Shown piece by piece: positions 1 to 8,668 of a stretch of DNA of 47,264 bases. The stretch covers positions 1 through 47,264 of the IMG/VR virus record IMGVR_UViG_3300023223_000304; one strand, 5' to 3'. The number at the start of each line of letters is the position of its first letter. Position 1 is the stretch's first letter. This DNA comes from a virus. Under the pieces are notes generated by a model, which was not told where the DNA came from, ran no database searches, and saw only the letters and a list, made by a program, of their open reading frames with translations. The position numbers were made by a program, and so were the translations under genes.

Positions 1-51
1 CTTCTTCTAATACTAATTGACCATCTTTTACCCCTGTTACGATTGCAACAT
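1..51. repeat. Terminal direct repeat, left copy
   Basis: The first 51 bases are identical to the last 51 (47214-47264). The repeat lies inside the CHAP-domain gene, so it is best read as the assembly overlap of a circular or circularly permuted genome and not as a biological terminal repeat. The unique length would be 47,213 bp. Confidence 0.95.
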
Positions 52-1747
52 GCCCTACTGATCCCTCACTGGTTAAAACAGCATCACCAACCTTTAGTTG
101 GCTAGGATCTCTAAAACCTTCTTCTTGTACCGCCCTCTGTTTGTCGGCTTTAGTGAAGAGTCCAAAGGGTAGGTTAGGAACTTGCTCACGAGCATATTTA
201 ACACAGTTAGCCGCCCACTCTGAATTAGTATCAATGGTCTGCATTCCTGTAGTGTTACTAGAAGGAGTTGAAGCAGTACCAAAACGGTTATCAAATCGGT
301 TGGTTTCTCGTGTCTTGTTTTCCGCTAATTGAATTTGTCGTAGTTTAATTCCGTTATCAAAGAACTGCTGATTCTGCTTCTCAATAGCATTAAACGCCTT
401 CTCTGCGATAGTGAAGTAATCTTTAGCGTATGACTGTTTAGCTTTCACAACAGCATCCCTTAGTTCAATCTCGTTAGTGACACCAGCGGCCATTAGATCA
501 TCAACAGTTTGATGAATCTCTGCTAGCTTGTTTTCCTGCGCCTCTGCCATATCTCCTTCGATCTTTCGTACGTTGTTACCGTATACCGCTATAACATTGT
601 CAGCACGTTGGCTTACTAACATGGTTTTGTCAGTGTACTCACCTTTAAGGTCTTCTAAAGCTCGTTGCCCTTTCTCGGCTGCTTTCATTACGGCTACGTT
701 TCCTCCTAGTGAGGCAAATTTACCTCCTCCAAACTGTGCAACCATTCGGCGCATCTTTGCGTCTTGTTCAACATTGAACTCCTCACGGTCAGTAATAGCT
801 CGGTCAAATGTCCTAGATAATTGTTTCTTAGAGTAGTCGTTTTCAGCAAGACGAGAATCACGGTTGATCTTTTCAGTCTCAATGGCGTTCTTTCCTGAAC
901 GGTTCAACCTGTCTTTCATTTTCTGAGTAAGCTCTAAGCCATTTTGTTGGGCTAGGTTTTCAAGTTGATCCAGTGAGAGTTTACCCATTGTTCCTTCTAA
1001 AGCTGAAAGAACATTACCTTCTTCATCACCAAGACTTAGGTTAGAAAGCTGTTGTCTTAATTGACTCTCCCTTAGCTTCTCCTTAGACTGTAGGTTGGCT
1101 TGTGCAACATCTAATTGAGTTCCTAGAATATCCTGAGTTAGTTCAGAACTTGTTTGTGCAAATTCTGGTGAGCCTTGTGCTACTTCACCAATAGGACTAG
1201 TGATACCATTAGTAAATGATCCTCTAGCTTGCTGTGTTGCTGTCTTCTTCTCCGCAGTCTTCCTGTCCTCATCACGAGCCGCTAGGAATTTCTCAACCGC
1301 TTCAATGCCTCGCTTTTGTTCAGGTGTTGGGCCTTGTTCTCCTACGCTACCAATTTGTTTAGTAACCTGAGACTCATCAATACCATCGAACCTGAAAGGA
1401 CTAACCTTGCCTTGTTGCTCCTTGGCTTGAATGTCAGCTATTTCACCTCCTAGAACTTCACCAAACTTAATATTCTCCTTATTCTGAAAGGTTCCTCTGT
1501 CTCTTAATCCCTGAGCCTTTGCAAGCTCCTGTTGTCCTTTAGCTCCTGTTCCTGAAACAATATCTTTTTGAGTATCGATATTAGCTTGAATGTTCTTTTT
1601 CTGGCCTACAGCAGTAGCAGTCGTTAAATCCTTCTGGGATTTAGTCACTTGCCTAGTCGCTCGTCCAGCTACGGTTCTTTCTTGTTCACGAACCCTAGCT
1701 GTTCGGCTTCTTTCGGCTGCTGCTTGTACCTGTGGTCTGGTTGGCAT
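1..1747 (-). CDS. Virion-associated peptidoglycan hydrolase (CHAP domain), N-terminal part
   Basis: ATG at 1747-1745. The frame is open to base 1 and continues in frame at 47213 down to the TAA at 46167-46165, giving 931 aa on the closed circle. Residues 1-500 are mostly charged, Gln/Lys/Ala-rich predicted helix, as in phage internal or tail-tip proteins. A CHAP domain starts near residue 505: catalytic Cys515 (in AANCVKYA), VGD at 553-555, and His566 in GHVAIVTG. The third motif, EANY (582-585), straddles the contig join. CHAP enzymes are amidases or endopeptidases that cut peptidoglycan. In a virion protein of this size, next to the tail genes and an ejection-type protein, the likely job is local wall digestion during DNA entry. 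The leader is TTCAACCTAAACT before ATG, without a Shine-Dalgarno. Confidence 0.85.
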   Translation of the reverse strand, partial: MPTRPQVQAAAERSRTARVREQERTVAGRATRQVTKSQKDLTTATAVGQKKNIQANIDTQKDIVSGTGAKGQQELAKAQGLRDRGTFQNKENIKFGEVLGGEIADIQAKEQQGKVSPFRFDGIDESQVTKQIGSVGEQGPTPEQKRGIEAVEKFLAARDEDRKTAEKKTATQQARGSFTNGITSPIGEVAQGSPEFAQTSSELTQDILGTQLDVAQANLQSKEKLRESQLRQQLSNLSLGDEEGNVLSALEGTMGKLSLDQLENLAQQNGLELTQKMKDRLNRSGKNAIETEKINRDSRLAENDYSKKQLSRTFDRAITDREEFNVEQDAKMRRMVAQFGGGKFASLGGNVAVMKAAEKGQRALEDLKGEYTDKTMLVSQRADNVIAVYGNNVRKIEGDMAEAQENKLAEIHQTVDDLMAAGVTNEIELRDAVVKAKQSYAKDYFTIAEKAFNAIEKQNQQFFDNGIKLRQIQLAENKTRETNRFDNRFGTASTPSSNTTGMQTIDTNSEWAANCVKYAREQVPNLPFGLFTKADKQRAVQEEGFRDPSQLKVGDAVLTSEGSVGHVAIVTGVKDGQLVLEE

Positions 1748-1760
1748 AGTTTAGGTTGAA

Positions 1761-3902
1761 TTAATTTCTAATTATTTTAGATGTGCTTACTGCGGTTCCA
1801 GCGAAGACTCTTCCAGTGTTCAATGAGATTGCACCACTAGCATCTAACCAATATTTAGCCCCTGTTGCAAGGCTTGATTGGTTGTCATCCTCTTTAATAT
1901 TAACCACTACTGGGTTTCCTGATGTTACGGTTGTATCGGCATAACCCATGAAGTTGTTGTCCGAGATGTTAAGGGTGTAGATGTCATCGTTTACTGATTC
2001 AAAAAGAACAAACTGAAATCTATCATCGTTAATCTTAACAAGGGAAAGGTCATCAGTACCCCACGCATCTTCACGATAATTCCCTTCTCCATCCAATGGT
2101 GAAATGACCTTTACCGTAGGTACTGTTCCTGAGACAGTAACCCATGCGGCTGTATATGGTAGCTTTAAATCATCGTCCCCTTCATTTCCTGACTGATAAG
2201 TCATTGCTACTTTACCGTCTGCAAAAGATTCTAAATAAGTAATATCAGCTGTAGAAAGTACAGTTGGATTTAAAGTTATAGGTGTACCAGCAGTAATTAC
2301 CGTTCCTGAAGCTGTACAAACCACAATTTTAACCGCATTTGATGATAAGTAAGAAACAATAAATTTATCATCTTCTACCTTGGCGCATCTAATTGTATTG
2401 GATGAAGAATTTACAGTAGCATCTAAAGTGACCTCCGTACCTTGTGTCATTGTATTTCCTGAGATTGTAGAAACTCTGGCTACCAACGCATTACCACTAG
2501 TTTTATAAGCTACAACGATTTTGCTGGCTGCAACGTCACAAGTATCTAAGAAGGCACCACTATCAGTATCTGTACTTACTACAATCTCCGTTCCGAAGGT
2601 TGGAACTGTACCTGATACAGTAGCCGTTCTCGCTCTAGCTTGGTCGCTAGTTCCGTCATCCTCCCACGCTACAGTAAATACGTCTGTGTCGGAAGAAGAT
2701 ACTTTATGTAAAGAACTTCCTGTCTGTGCGCCAGTTTCAAATGCAACAGATGAACCTGCCGTGATTGTGCTACCACTTACTGTAGAGACTACAGCTACTC
2801 CATTTGTACTTGAATTTAAATAGGTTACAAGGGCAAATTTATTTGTATCTATTTTTACTACATCGAACTTACCTGTTGCTACGGTATTTGTTAATAATAA
2901 GGTTGCGCTACCTAATGTTGCCTTTTCACCATCCCAAGTTACAACTCTTGCGTTGTAATTTGTACCACCTATATAACAGTAAACTATTTTATTGTCATCA
3001 ATTTGAGCTGTGGCTATGTTACGTTCACTTGGGCTAGTAAACAACCTAGAAATTCCTCCTAGCTCAGCCTCCCTCATTGCTTTATAAACCGTTCCATCAA
3101 CCTTCATACGAAGGGCATTTCCTGCGGTTACATTCTCTCCTGTGGTGAGCGATTCAGTGGGGTTAACATCACCTATAAACCCTGAGTCGAATTGACCTGA
3201 GCTATTTAGAAGTGGGATTTTATTCTCGTCACCTGATCCGCTTGATGTTTTAACCAGAGCGTCATTTGTAGGTACTAGTAAAGCTCCTGTTCCTCCTGCT
3301 GCTGTACCAGCCGCTCTTTCTGCTGCCGTTGCCATTTCTACCCTTCCAGCAACCGTAGTTGAAGCGTTTGCTGTGGTGTCGGCTGTACGAGTAACCCATG
3401 CCCCACCTAGATAATCTGTAATAACTCCTTCGGTTGTCAGCTTAACCCCTGATCCTTCTCTTGGAGAAGTTATAGCGGCATCACGAGCGGCTGCGTTGGC
3501 ATAGATAGGAATATTCAACTCATCATCAAAGTTGTTAATTCCTGTGTAGGTATTTGCACCACTTACGGTGTTGTTACCGTCTTTAGCGAATTTGTTATTA
3601 ATATCAATGGAGTGGTTCACGAGTCTAACCTGAGTACCTACGGCGTGGCTGTTCTTGTTGGCCGTAGTCGAAGAACTCATTGTAGTAGCATCTTGATTGA
3701 AGCCCATTGTTACACCCGTAAGATCGTTTGAACTGACACCAGTAAATGAAGCCCATTCTTTGTTATTCCCAACTCCTATTTCAATAACTCCTGTAGTTAC
3801 TGCCCACGGAACAGAGGCCATGGTTATAGTGGTGTTGGAATCACTAGAGTTTATCTTTTGATTTAATGTGGTATTTCTACCTGTTTCGACGGTATTGGCC
3901 AT
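1761..3902 (-). CDS. Tail fibre with seven-repeat beta-propeller
   Basis: 713 aa. The N-terminus (about 10-115) is a Thr/Ser-rich beta domain with an LTGVTMGF motif, resembling an insert in the adaptor gene at 5726-6637. Residues about 150-250 carry the GRVEMATAAERAAGTAAGG-type segment common in phage tail fibres. From about residue 285 to 690 I count seven consecutive 48-60 aa units. Each has the pattern KIDxNKF-(hydrophobic strand)-x-Y-...-V-V-x-T-V-S-G-x-x-(I/V)-x-x-G, which suggests a seven-bladed propeller. A short C-terminal strand domain ends in AGTAVSTSKIIRN. It is the last gene of the adaptor-nozzle-fibre series. Receptor binding is the likely role. The fold is inferred from repeats only. 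Confidence 0.75.
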   Translation of the reverse strand: MANTVETGRNTTLNQKINSSDSNTTITMASVPWAVTTGVIEIGVGNNKEWASFTGVSSNDLTGVTMGFNQDATTMSSSTTANKNSHAVGTQVRLVNHSIDINNKFAKDGNNTVSGANTYTGINNFDDELNIPIYANAAARDAAITSPREGSGVKLTTEGVITDYLGGAWVTRTADTTANASTTVAGRVEMATAAERAAGTAAGGTGALLVPTNDALVKTSSGSGDENKIPLLNSSGQFDSGFIGDVNPTESLTTGENVTAGNALRMKVDGTVYKAMREAELGGISRLFTSPSERNIATAQIDDNKIVYCYIGGTNYNARVVTWDGEKATLGSATLLLTNTVATGKFDVVKIDTNKFALVTYLNSSTNGVAVVSTVSGSTITAGSSVAFETGAQTGSSLHKVSSSDTDVFTVAWEDDGTSDQARARTATVSGTVPTFGTEIVVSTDTDSGAFLDTCDVAASKIVVAYKTSGNALVARVSTISGNTMTQGTEVTLDATVNSSSNTIRCAKVEDDKFIVSYLSSNAVKIVVCTASGTVITAGTPITLNPTVLSTADITYLESFADGKVAMTYQSGNEGDDDLKLPYTAAWVTVSGTVPTVKVISPLDGEGNYREDAWGTDDLSLVKINDDRFQFVLFESVNDDIYTLNISDNNFMGYADTTVTSGNPVVVNIKEDDNQSSLATGAKYWLDASGAISLNTGRVFAGTAVSTSKIIRN

Positions 3903-3911
3903 AGTATTAGG

Positions 3912-5726
3912 TTAAAGGACTTCACTTAGTTTTACATTTTCTTTGCTGAGAGAGATTAGATCATAGTTACAATGAGAGGCTTTGTAATTACCGTTGATCT
4001 GGTCTGTCTCGAATCTGATTGATATTTTACGTCCATCATTACGGAAAGGAATTAATTTAACGAACTCTTGTAGAGTCTCCGAAGCTGACGTTATATCATC
4101 ATCCCCTACGGCATGTTCACCGATTGTCTGGGTGGCAATCCCTCCTCCCTCATTAGCTTCTACATCGTTACTGTTTATCACAACGCTTTGAACCGCTGAC
4201 CCATTTACGAGTACGGTTACTGTTAGAGTAGTCGTGGTGCTGATCTGTCCGAATATGCTGACGTGACGGTATCGTTTCTGTAGGGTAGGAACTCCTCCCG
4301 TGAATTGCTTTGTGTCCCATATGGTAGCAATAGCCACGTCATCATAGTCAGCTAGACCAACTTCATCTTCAAACATCTGACCAATTCCACTAGAAGCAGT
4401 GAAAGACTTATTCTCAAAGAACACTCCATCAACGAATGATTTACCCTCATCAAATAGAATCGAAGGGCGACCGTCTTTGTCTAAGTGTTCAACATCTAGT
4501 ACGATCACTAAATCTGGTACAGAAGAGCCTACTTTGCGAACGTGGAACTTAATTAGTTTATTTGTTCGGTCGTAGTACCCGAAAGAATCAGTAGCGAAAG
4601 AATCATCAATTAACTCCTGCATTTGTTTATCTACAAGTTCGTTAATCGGATCAACAATAGCAGATAGAGACTCATCGAATCCTTTGCGAATACTTCTGAT
4701 CTCTTTACGAGGGGTCAAATAGTAAACATCGTTTCCAACAACTACGGCTGAACTTTGGTTTACGCATCCATCAGAACCTTTCACCTCTTCAATGTCGGGG
4801 ATTTGGGCGGTCCCTAAATCCTTGAACCCCCTATAAAGAACAGCTGAATTAATCGTGAAGAGTACGCCATACTTACTAAACGCAATTGCTGCGGTTGTTC
4901 GTGAGGGTGCGTTGATCTCATCTGCGTCACCTGCATTTATGGCTCCTGAGAAGTCAAAAACTGCTTCGGGGGCTGCTGATGTTGCGGGCTTAGAGATAAA
5001 CCAACTATTAGGTGCGGTTGGCACTCCACCACACACTAGTGATCCGTTAATGAAATTCCCAAAAGAAGGAGTGAACACTGCTGCACTTGCCAGCGAATCA
5101 GGTTTTGTAAAGGGTTCATCATAGGCGATAGTGGTAGCGTCTGCGGTAGCTGATGCGCTTAGAGCGAGTGTCCAAGTGGCCGTGGTTGCTCCGTTTGTCA
5201 GTGATACAGGACGTTCGTCACCGTTAGAAAAAGTCACATCGTATACCCCTGTAATTCCTGTCCAGTTACTCGCTAAGGTTCCGCTGGTTTCTCCTCCGCT
5301 GAAAGTACCATCAAAAGTTACCGCTGTTTCTGAAAGTCTCCCTGATTCATCCGTTCCGTTGAAGACAAATAGCCAGTCTTTGTATTTCTCAAACGTCGCC
5401 CTTTTGTCTACAGTTTGGGTAGTCTCAATAGGTGATCCCCAAGTAGTACCAGTAGAGCTAATAAGGTACATGTTTTGATTGAACGATAACGCTAGTACGT
5501 CATTAGTAGAAGTGTCCCTGTCCCATCCAAATAATCCTCTAGGTACATTGGTTCCAAGATCGTTAGCGAAAGTCACATACCCTGCTCTAGGCTTCTTGGA
5601 GTTGCCATCGATTCTTATGTTGCGGGCATTACCAAGGGTTTGGCTTGGGTCTATTTCTGTTGGGAGCATTTTAGAGTTTACTCCACCGCCTAAGTTGTCT
5701 ACGTTTACACGTTGTGTAGTACTCAT
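3912..5726 (-). CDS. Tail nozzle / tail-tube-B-like protein
   Basis: 604 aa, beta-rich. Near the N-terminus is NARNIRIDGNSKKPRAGY, a hallmark of podoviral nozzle or stabilisation proteins (P22 gp10 or T7 gp12 type), which start with a list of parameters then RxG. Repeated strand patterns follow, compatible with a beta-propeller tube. The ATG shares one base with the stop of the adaptor gene upstream (TAATG at 5726), implying coupled translation and stoichiometric tail assembly. Assignment rests on order (adaptor, nozzle, fibre), size and this N-terminal signature. Confidence 0.65.
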   Translation of the reverse strand: MSTTQRVNVDNLGGGVNSKMLPTEIDPSQTLGNARNIRIDGNSKKPRAGYVTFANDLGTNVPRGLFGWDRDTSTNDVLALSFNQNMYLISSTGTTWGSPIETTQTVDKRATFEKYKDWLFVFNGTDESGRLSETAVTFDGTFSGGETSGTLASNWTGITGVYDVTFSNGDERPVSLTNGATTATWTLALSASATADATTIAYDEPFTKPDSLASAAVFTPSFGNFINGSLVCGGVPTAPNSWFISKPATSAAPEAVFDFSGAINAGDADEINAPSRTTAAIAFSKYGVLFTINSAVLYRGFKDLGTAQIPDIEEVKGSDGCVNQSSAVVVGNDVYYLTPRKEIRSIRKGFDESLSAIVDPINELVDKQMQELIDDSFATDSFGYYDRTNKLIKFHVRKVGSSVPDLVIVLDVEHLDKDGRPSILFDEGKSFVDGVFFENKSFTASSGIGQMFEDEVGLADYDDVAIATIWDTKQFTGGVPTLQKRYRHVSIFGQISTTTTLTVTVLVNGSAVQSVVINSNDVEANEGGGIATQTIGEHAVGDDDITSASETLQEFVKLIPFRNDGRKISIRFETDQINGNYKASHCNYDLISLSKENVKLSEVL

Positions 5727-6637
5727 TAGTTATATCTTATACGTTGATTTCCTGTTGAATTTATACCTGATCCGTACATGCTTTTGATTCTTGGTCTTAC
5801 TCCTTGCACTCTGCGGAAGTCATAGTTTTCCATGTTCTTTAGTTCGGTTGCTGCGTCTGCTCCTATTTCTGTAGCTAGTCCATCTGGGTTGTCCGCACGA
5901 GTTAGCATGGCTGTTTTAGCCATCTCTAGAGGGATGATCTTTAAAGCGAATGGGTCTGGTATAGTTGAAGCTACGGAAGAGGTCATGGAAGCAGGAGCCT
6001 TGATGTACTGAAATAGCGCGTCTGATTCGTTACTTGGATTGTTCACTCGAATGTATTCCGTACCATCCTTGTCAGTGATCATTGACCATCTGTACTGTTG
6101 TGATCCGAAGTTGCTATTTGCATGATCGTAAGCTGCTACTGTGTCATCCTCTGGGTTCACCATGTCGTAACGTATCTTTTTCTTGCTGAAATTCGTTACG
6201 ATATACAGTATAGGGTTTAGCGAGAAGTCAGAGGGCATTGCGTAAATAGGCTCTATTGTTTCGGCTGCACCGTGAGCTATATCAATGTTTGTAACCCCTG
6301 TAAGAGTTGTAGTAGTGCGACCTGTGTAGTTAACAATATCTTCACCGTTAATCAAAATCGCTCCACTTGTGGGGAAGTTCGTTGAAGCTGAGGTGATTGA
6401 TATACTCGTAGAAGCCGTAGTAATATCAGCGGCTAAAGTCGTATCAATAGCGGTCTTAAAGAGAGTCTTCTTTTTAAGGAACCACCAAGGACGTTTCCTG
6501 CAAATGGTGTCTTGAATCCTGTTAGAAAGGTTCTCAACATAAGCCCCACCAGTGGTTGCACTGGGATAGACGCTAGAGCTGGCTGTAGTGCCAACGATTG
6601 CGTAGAACTCTGTGATTATATCTGCTTGGCTTGCCAT
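5726..6637 (-). CDS. Head-tail adaptor / tail-tube-A-like protein
   Basis: 303 aa. The helical N-terminus (LSNRIQDTICRKRPWWFLKK) is followed by an inserted Thr/Ser-rich beta domain (about 65-125; TASTSISITSA, GEDIVNYTG, LTGVT). A helical C-terminal domain comes next (IIPLEMAKTAMLTR ... ATELKNMENYDFRR). This layout fits the podoviral adaptor that docks under the portal, as T7 gp11 does. It is translationally coupled to the nozzle gene. The beta insert recurs at the start of the tail fibre. Distance from the portal (14 kb) is unusual. Family assignment is inference from pattern and order. Confidence 0.6.
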   Translation of the reverse strand: MASQADIITEFYAIVGTTASSSVYPSATTGGAYVENLSNRIQDTICRKRPWWFLKKKTLFKTAIDTTLAADITTASTSISITSASTNFPTSGAILINGEDIVNYTGRTTTTLTGVTNIDIAHGAAETIEPIYAMPSDFSLNPILYIVTNFSKKKIRYDMVNPEDDTVAAYDHANSNFGSQQYRWSMITDKDGTEYIRVNNPSNESDALFQYIKAPASMTSSVASTIPDPFALKIIPLEMAKTAMLTRADNPDGLATEIGADAATELKNMENYDFRRVQGVRPRIKSMYGSGINSTGNQRIRYN

Positions 6638-6641
6638 ATTA

Positions 6642-6977
6642 TTATCGTTTAAGTTTCTTACGAGCTGCTGTTGCTACTTTGGTTCCTCTTATGAATTTAC
6701 CGACCTTAGAAGTGTTAGCTTTTCCTAGTAATCGTCGGCCGAAGGCTTCTGCTTTCGATCCCCTAGTCTCCTTCTTAATAGCCTTGATCTTCTTCTTGAT
6801 CTTACGAGTCTTATCCGCTGTGCTTTCTCTGCGTGGAGGAAGATTTGCTGCTGCTAGTTGTTTGTCAAAGGATGATACCCCTCCCAAAGCTTCGCCTAAA
6901 GTTTGCTTTTTAGGAGCGGATTTCTTTACAGATTTCGTAGGAGCCTTTTTCTTGGGCGTTTTCTTGAAGGTTGGCAT
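6642..6977 (-). CDS. Small highly basic protein, possible DNA-binding virion protein
   Basis: 111 aa, extremely Lys/Arg-rich, beginning MPTFKKTPKKKAPTK and ending AARKKLKR, with a short hydrophobic patch in the middle. No catalytic motif is visible. It sits directly upstream of the adaptor gene in the structural operon. A role in packaged DNA or as an internal core protein is plausible from charge and position. I do not recognise the family. Confidence 0.7.
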   Translation of the reverse strand: MPTFKKTPKKKAPTKSVKKSAPKKQTLGEALGGVSSFDKQLAAANLPPRRESTADKTRKIKKKIKAIKKETRGSKAEAFGRRLLGKANTSKVGKFIRGTKVATAARKKLKR

Positions 6978-6988
6978 TATGTAATTGG

Positions 6989-7294
6989 TTAAAGGTTTTC
7001 AAGGAATCCAGCTATCGTGGAAACGCTATTACTAATAGTGTATGTCTTTTCCTGTATGTCGTGAATTTGGTTTGTCATATACGCAAGTAAGCTCATGACT
7101 ATTCCTAGTAATATTCCTACTACCCAAAAGAACACTTTATATGCCACTTTGTTTTTTAATTCAGCATCTAGTCGTTTCATATCGGATTGTAGACTTAGAA
7201 TGTCCTTCTTGGTTTCTGGTGAAGAGGTCAAGTGATCTATTCGTGATTCGATTGCTAGATGAAGCCACTGTTTTTCTTCTTTGTTTAAAGGCAT
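6989..7294 (-). CDS. Coiled-coil protein with one membrane helix
   Basis: 101 aa. Residues 1-48 are charged helix (KKDILSLQSDMKRLDAELKNK). One transmembrane helix follows at about 53-73 (VFFWVVGILLGIVMSLLAYM), then an amphipathic tail. Three neighbours (this one, a basic 49-aa protein and a 52-aa membrane protein) form a membrane/basic mini-cluster before the tail genes. Function unknown; a role in ejection or membrane docking is only a guess. Confidence 0.7.
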   Translation of the reverse strand: MPLNKEEKQWLHLAIESRIDHLTSSPETKKDILSLQSDMKRLDAELKNKVAYKVFFWVVGILLGIVMSLLAYMTNQIHDIQEKTYTISNSVSTIAGFLENL

Positions 7295-7296
7295 AA

Positions 7297-7446
7297 TTAA
7301 GCAATTTTAGTTGGTTTACGAGGTGGACGCTTCTTTTTAATTTTCTTTATTGTTACATTTGGTTTGTTTGATTTCTTTATTGTCCTTAAGAATGCACCAA
7401 TTCCCATAAACTTAGGTCTTTTCTTCGTTGTTTTTACTTTAGGCAT
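7297..7446 (-). CDS. 49-aa basic protein
   Basis: The short ORF MPKVKTTKKRPKFMGIGAFL... ends KPTKIA, with about 40% Lys/Arg. Its start lies inside the 3' end of the upstream 52-aa gene (13-base overlap), and its stop is just before the 101-aa gene, so it fills the operon gap exactly. Composition matches the 111-aa basic protein nearby. Function unknown. Confidence 0.55.
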   Translation of the reverse strand: MPKVKTTKKRPKFMGIGAFLRTIKKSNKPNVTIKKIKKKRPPRKPTKIA

Positions 7447-7592
7447 AGTGACTGTAAGTGATTATCGTCTATAAATATTTCAGGAGTTCTAAGGGCAATG
7501 TACGAAAGGAGGAAGATTATTACTAGGAGGAATACAAGGATTGCTTTAATGAATAGCTTCTCGTTCCCTTCAACTTGAATAAAGTATTTCAT
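7434..7592 (-). CDS. 52-aa single-pass membrane protein
   Basis: MKYFIQVEGNEKLFIKAILV... with a transmembrane stretch about residues 17-35 (FLLVIIFLLSYIAL region). The ATG overlaps the stop of the jelly-roll gene by one base (TAATG at 7592), supporting coupled translation. Function unknown. Confidence 0.6.
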   Translation of the reverse strand: MKYFIQVEGNEKLFIKAILVFLLVIIFLLSYIALRTPEIFIDDNHLQSLCLK

Positions 7593-8041
7593 TAACAGAT
7601 TTCGTAAGTTAGTATTACCTGCATTTTACCACCTGTAATGCTTGTTGTCGTTGCGTTTTTCCATTGAAGCTTAACCGTATCGTCCTTTTGAAGCGTGATA
7701 GGGTAAGTAACACCGTTAGCATCTATTGGGTTAACAGGTGATCCATTTACTAGTAATTGAGTCTGAGCTACGCCTTCTAGCTTGTAAGAAATATTGTAAA
7801 CTCCTTTCCTTGGGGCGGTTATAGTTCCATCAGAGTAGGTTGATGCACTGTCTCCTAAGTTAGAATCCACGCCAGTCCATGCTACTTCCTCGTAAGTTCC
7901 AGCTTCAGAAAGAGTTTGTGAACTTGTTTTTTCTATTCCTACACGTTCGTTAGCTTCGGTAGGGATTTTAACTTTTCCACCTGATAGATTAACTTCAAGT
8001 GATTCAATTCCTCCTGTGATGTTGGTAAATATGTTGCTCAT
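7592..8041 (-). CDS. Jelly-roll (C1q/TNF-like) virion protein
   Basis: 149 aa. The C-terminal two thirds read as alternating strands: TAPRKGVYNISYKLEG, LLVNGSPVN, YPITLQKDDTVKLQWKN, MQVILTYEI. This is the pattern of phage C1q/TNF-like trimeric jelly rolls, here a head-fibre or tail decoration candidate. The ATG overlaps the TGA of the 53-aa gene upstream (ATGA). Family placement is by pattern only. Confidence 0.6.
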   Translation of the reverse strand: MSNIFTNITGGIESLEVNLSGGKVKIPTEANERVGIEKTSSQTLSEAGTYEEVAWTGVDSNLGDSASTYSDGTITAPRKGVYNISYKLEGVAQTQLLVNGSPVNPIDANGVTYPITLQKDDTVKLQWKNATTTSITGGKMQVILTYEIC

Positions 8042-8199
8042 TTTCTAGGTTTGGTTAATTTTCTTTTATTTCTAGCTCGCTTTTTAATGTCTTTATAGAA
8101 CTCTGCCTCTGTAGGCTTATCTATAAGGACTTTTTCGCCATCAATCATGGTGGCTAGACACTCTGTGCCATCCTCGTTAATGTGTGTGAAAAAACTCAT
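8038..8199 (-). CDS. 53-aa unknown protein
   Basis: MSFFTHINEDGTECLATMIDG... with a basic C-terminus (KKRARNKRKLTKPRK). The start is two bases after the stop of the 151-aa gene, and the stop overlaps the next ATG (ATGA), so it fits the operon precisely. No family recognised. Confidence 0.6.
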   Translation of the reverse strand: MSFFTHINEDGTECLATMIDGEKVLIDKPTEAEFYKDIKKRARNKRKLTKPRK

Positions 8200-8200
8200 A

Positions 8201-8656
8201 TTATATTTGGTTATCGATCTCGGCTTTAAGGTCGTCTATTAAATCTTGTGTTAATGTGCCAGATGCGCTCATGGTGCTTAGAATATTGCTTGCAACAGAT
8301 AAGGCTCCAATTCCCAAGTTGTTAAATACTTTTTCCAATAGACCATTGTTTGTTTTCTTATTGGAAACTGGGAAGGCTGTAATTGAGTTATTAACGACCC
8401 AATTTGCAAGAATAGTCTTTTTTACATCTATGTCTTTAACGACCTGCCCTTTGTCCTTTATAGTGGTTTCCACTAGATCAATAGCATCCTTAGCAGTCTG
8501 ATTTCCCTCCTCTAGGGTTCCGCTGTTATTTACCCAATACTTTTTATGTGAATCTGGTAAGGTGGGGTTGATCCAGTAATTATCTTCATTAACTGGGGTA
8601 TGACGAGATTTTAATACTCCTTTCGTTGGTGTTGTTTTGCTTACTAAATCGGCCAT
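8201..8656 (-). CDS. Unknown structural-operon protein, 151 aa
   Basis: Starts MADLVSKTTPTKGVLKSRH and includes a short beta segment YWINPTLPDSHKKYWVNNSG. After this, helices (TAKDAIDLVETTIKDK) and a C-terminal helical pair (LSTMSASGTLTQDLIDDLKAEIDNQI). Preceded by the leader TTTAACCCCAATATAAA. No recognised domain; position suggests a virion or assembly protein. Confidence 0.65.
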   Translation of the reverse strand: MADLVSKTTPTKGVLKSRHTPVNEDNYWINPTLPDSHKKYWVNNSGTLEEGNQTAKDAIDLVETTIKDKGQVVKDIDVKKTILANWVVNNSITAFPVSNKKTNNGLLEKVFNNLGIGALSVASNILSTMSASGTLTQDLIDDLKAEIDNQI

Positions 8657-8668
8657 TTTATATTGGGG

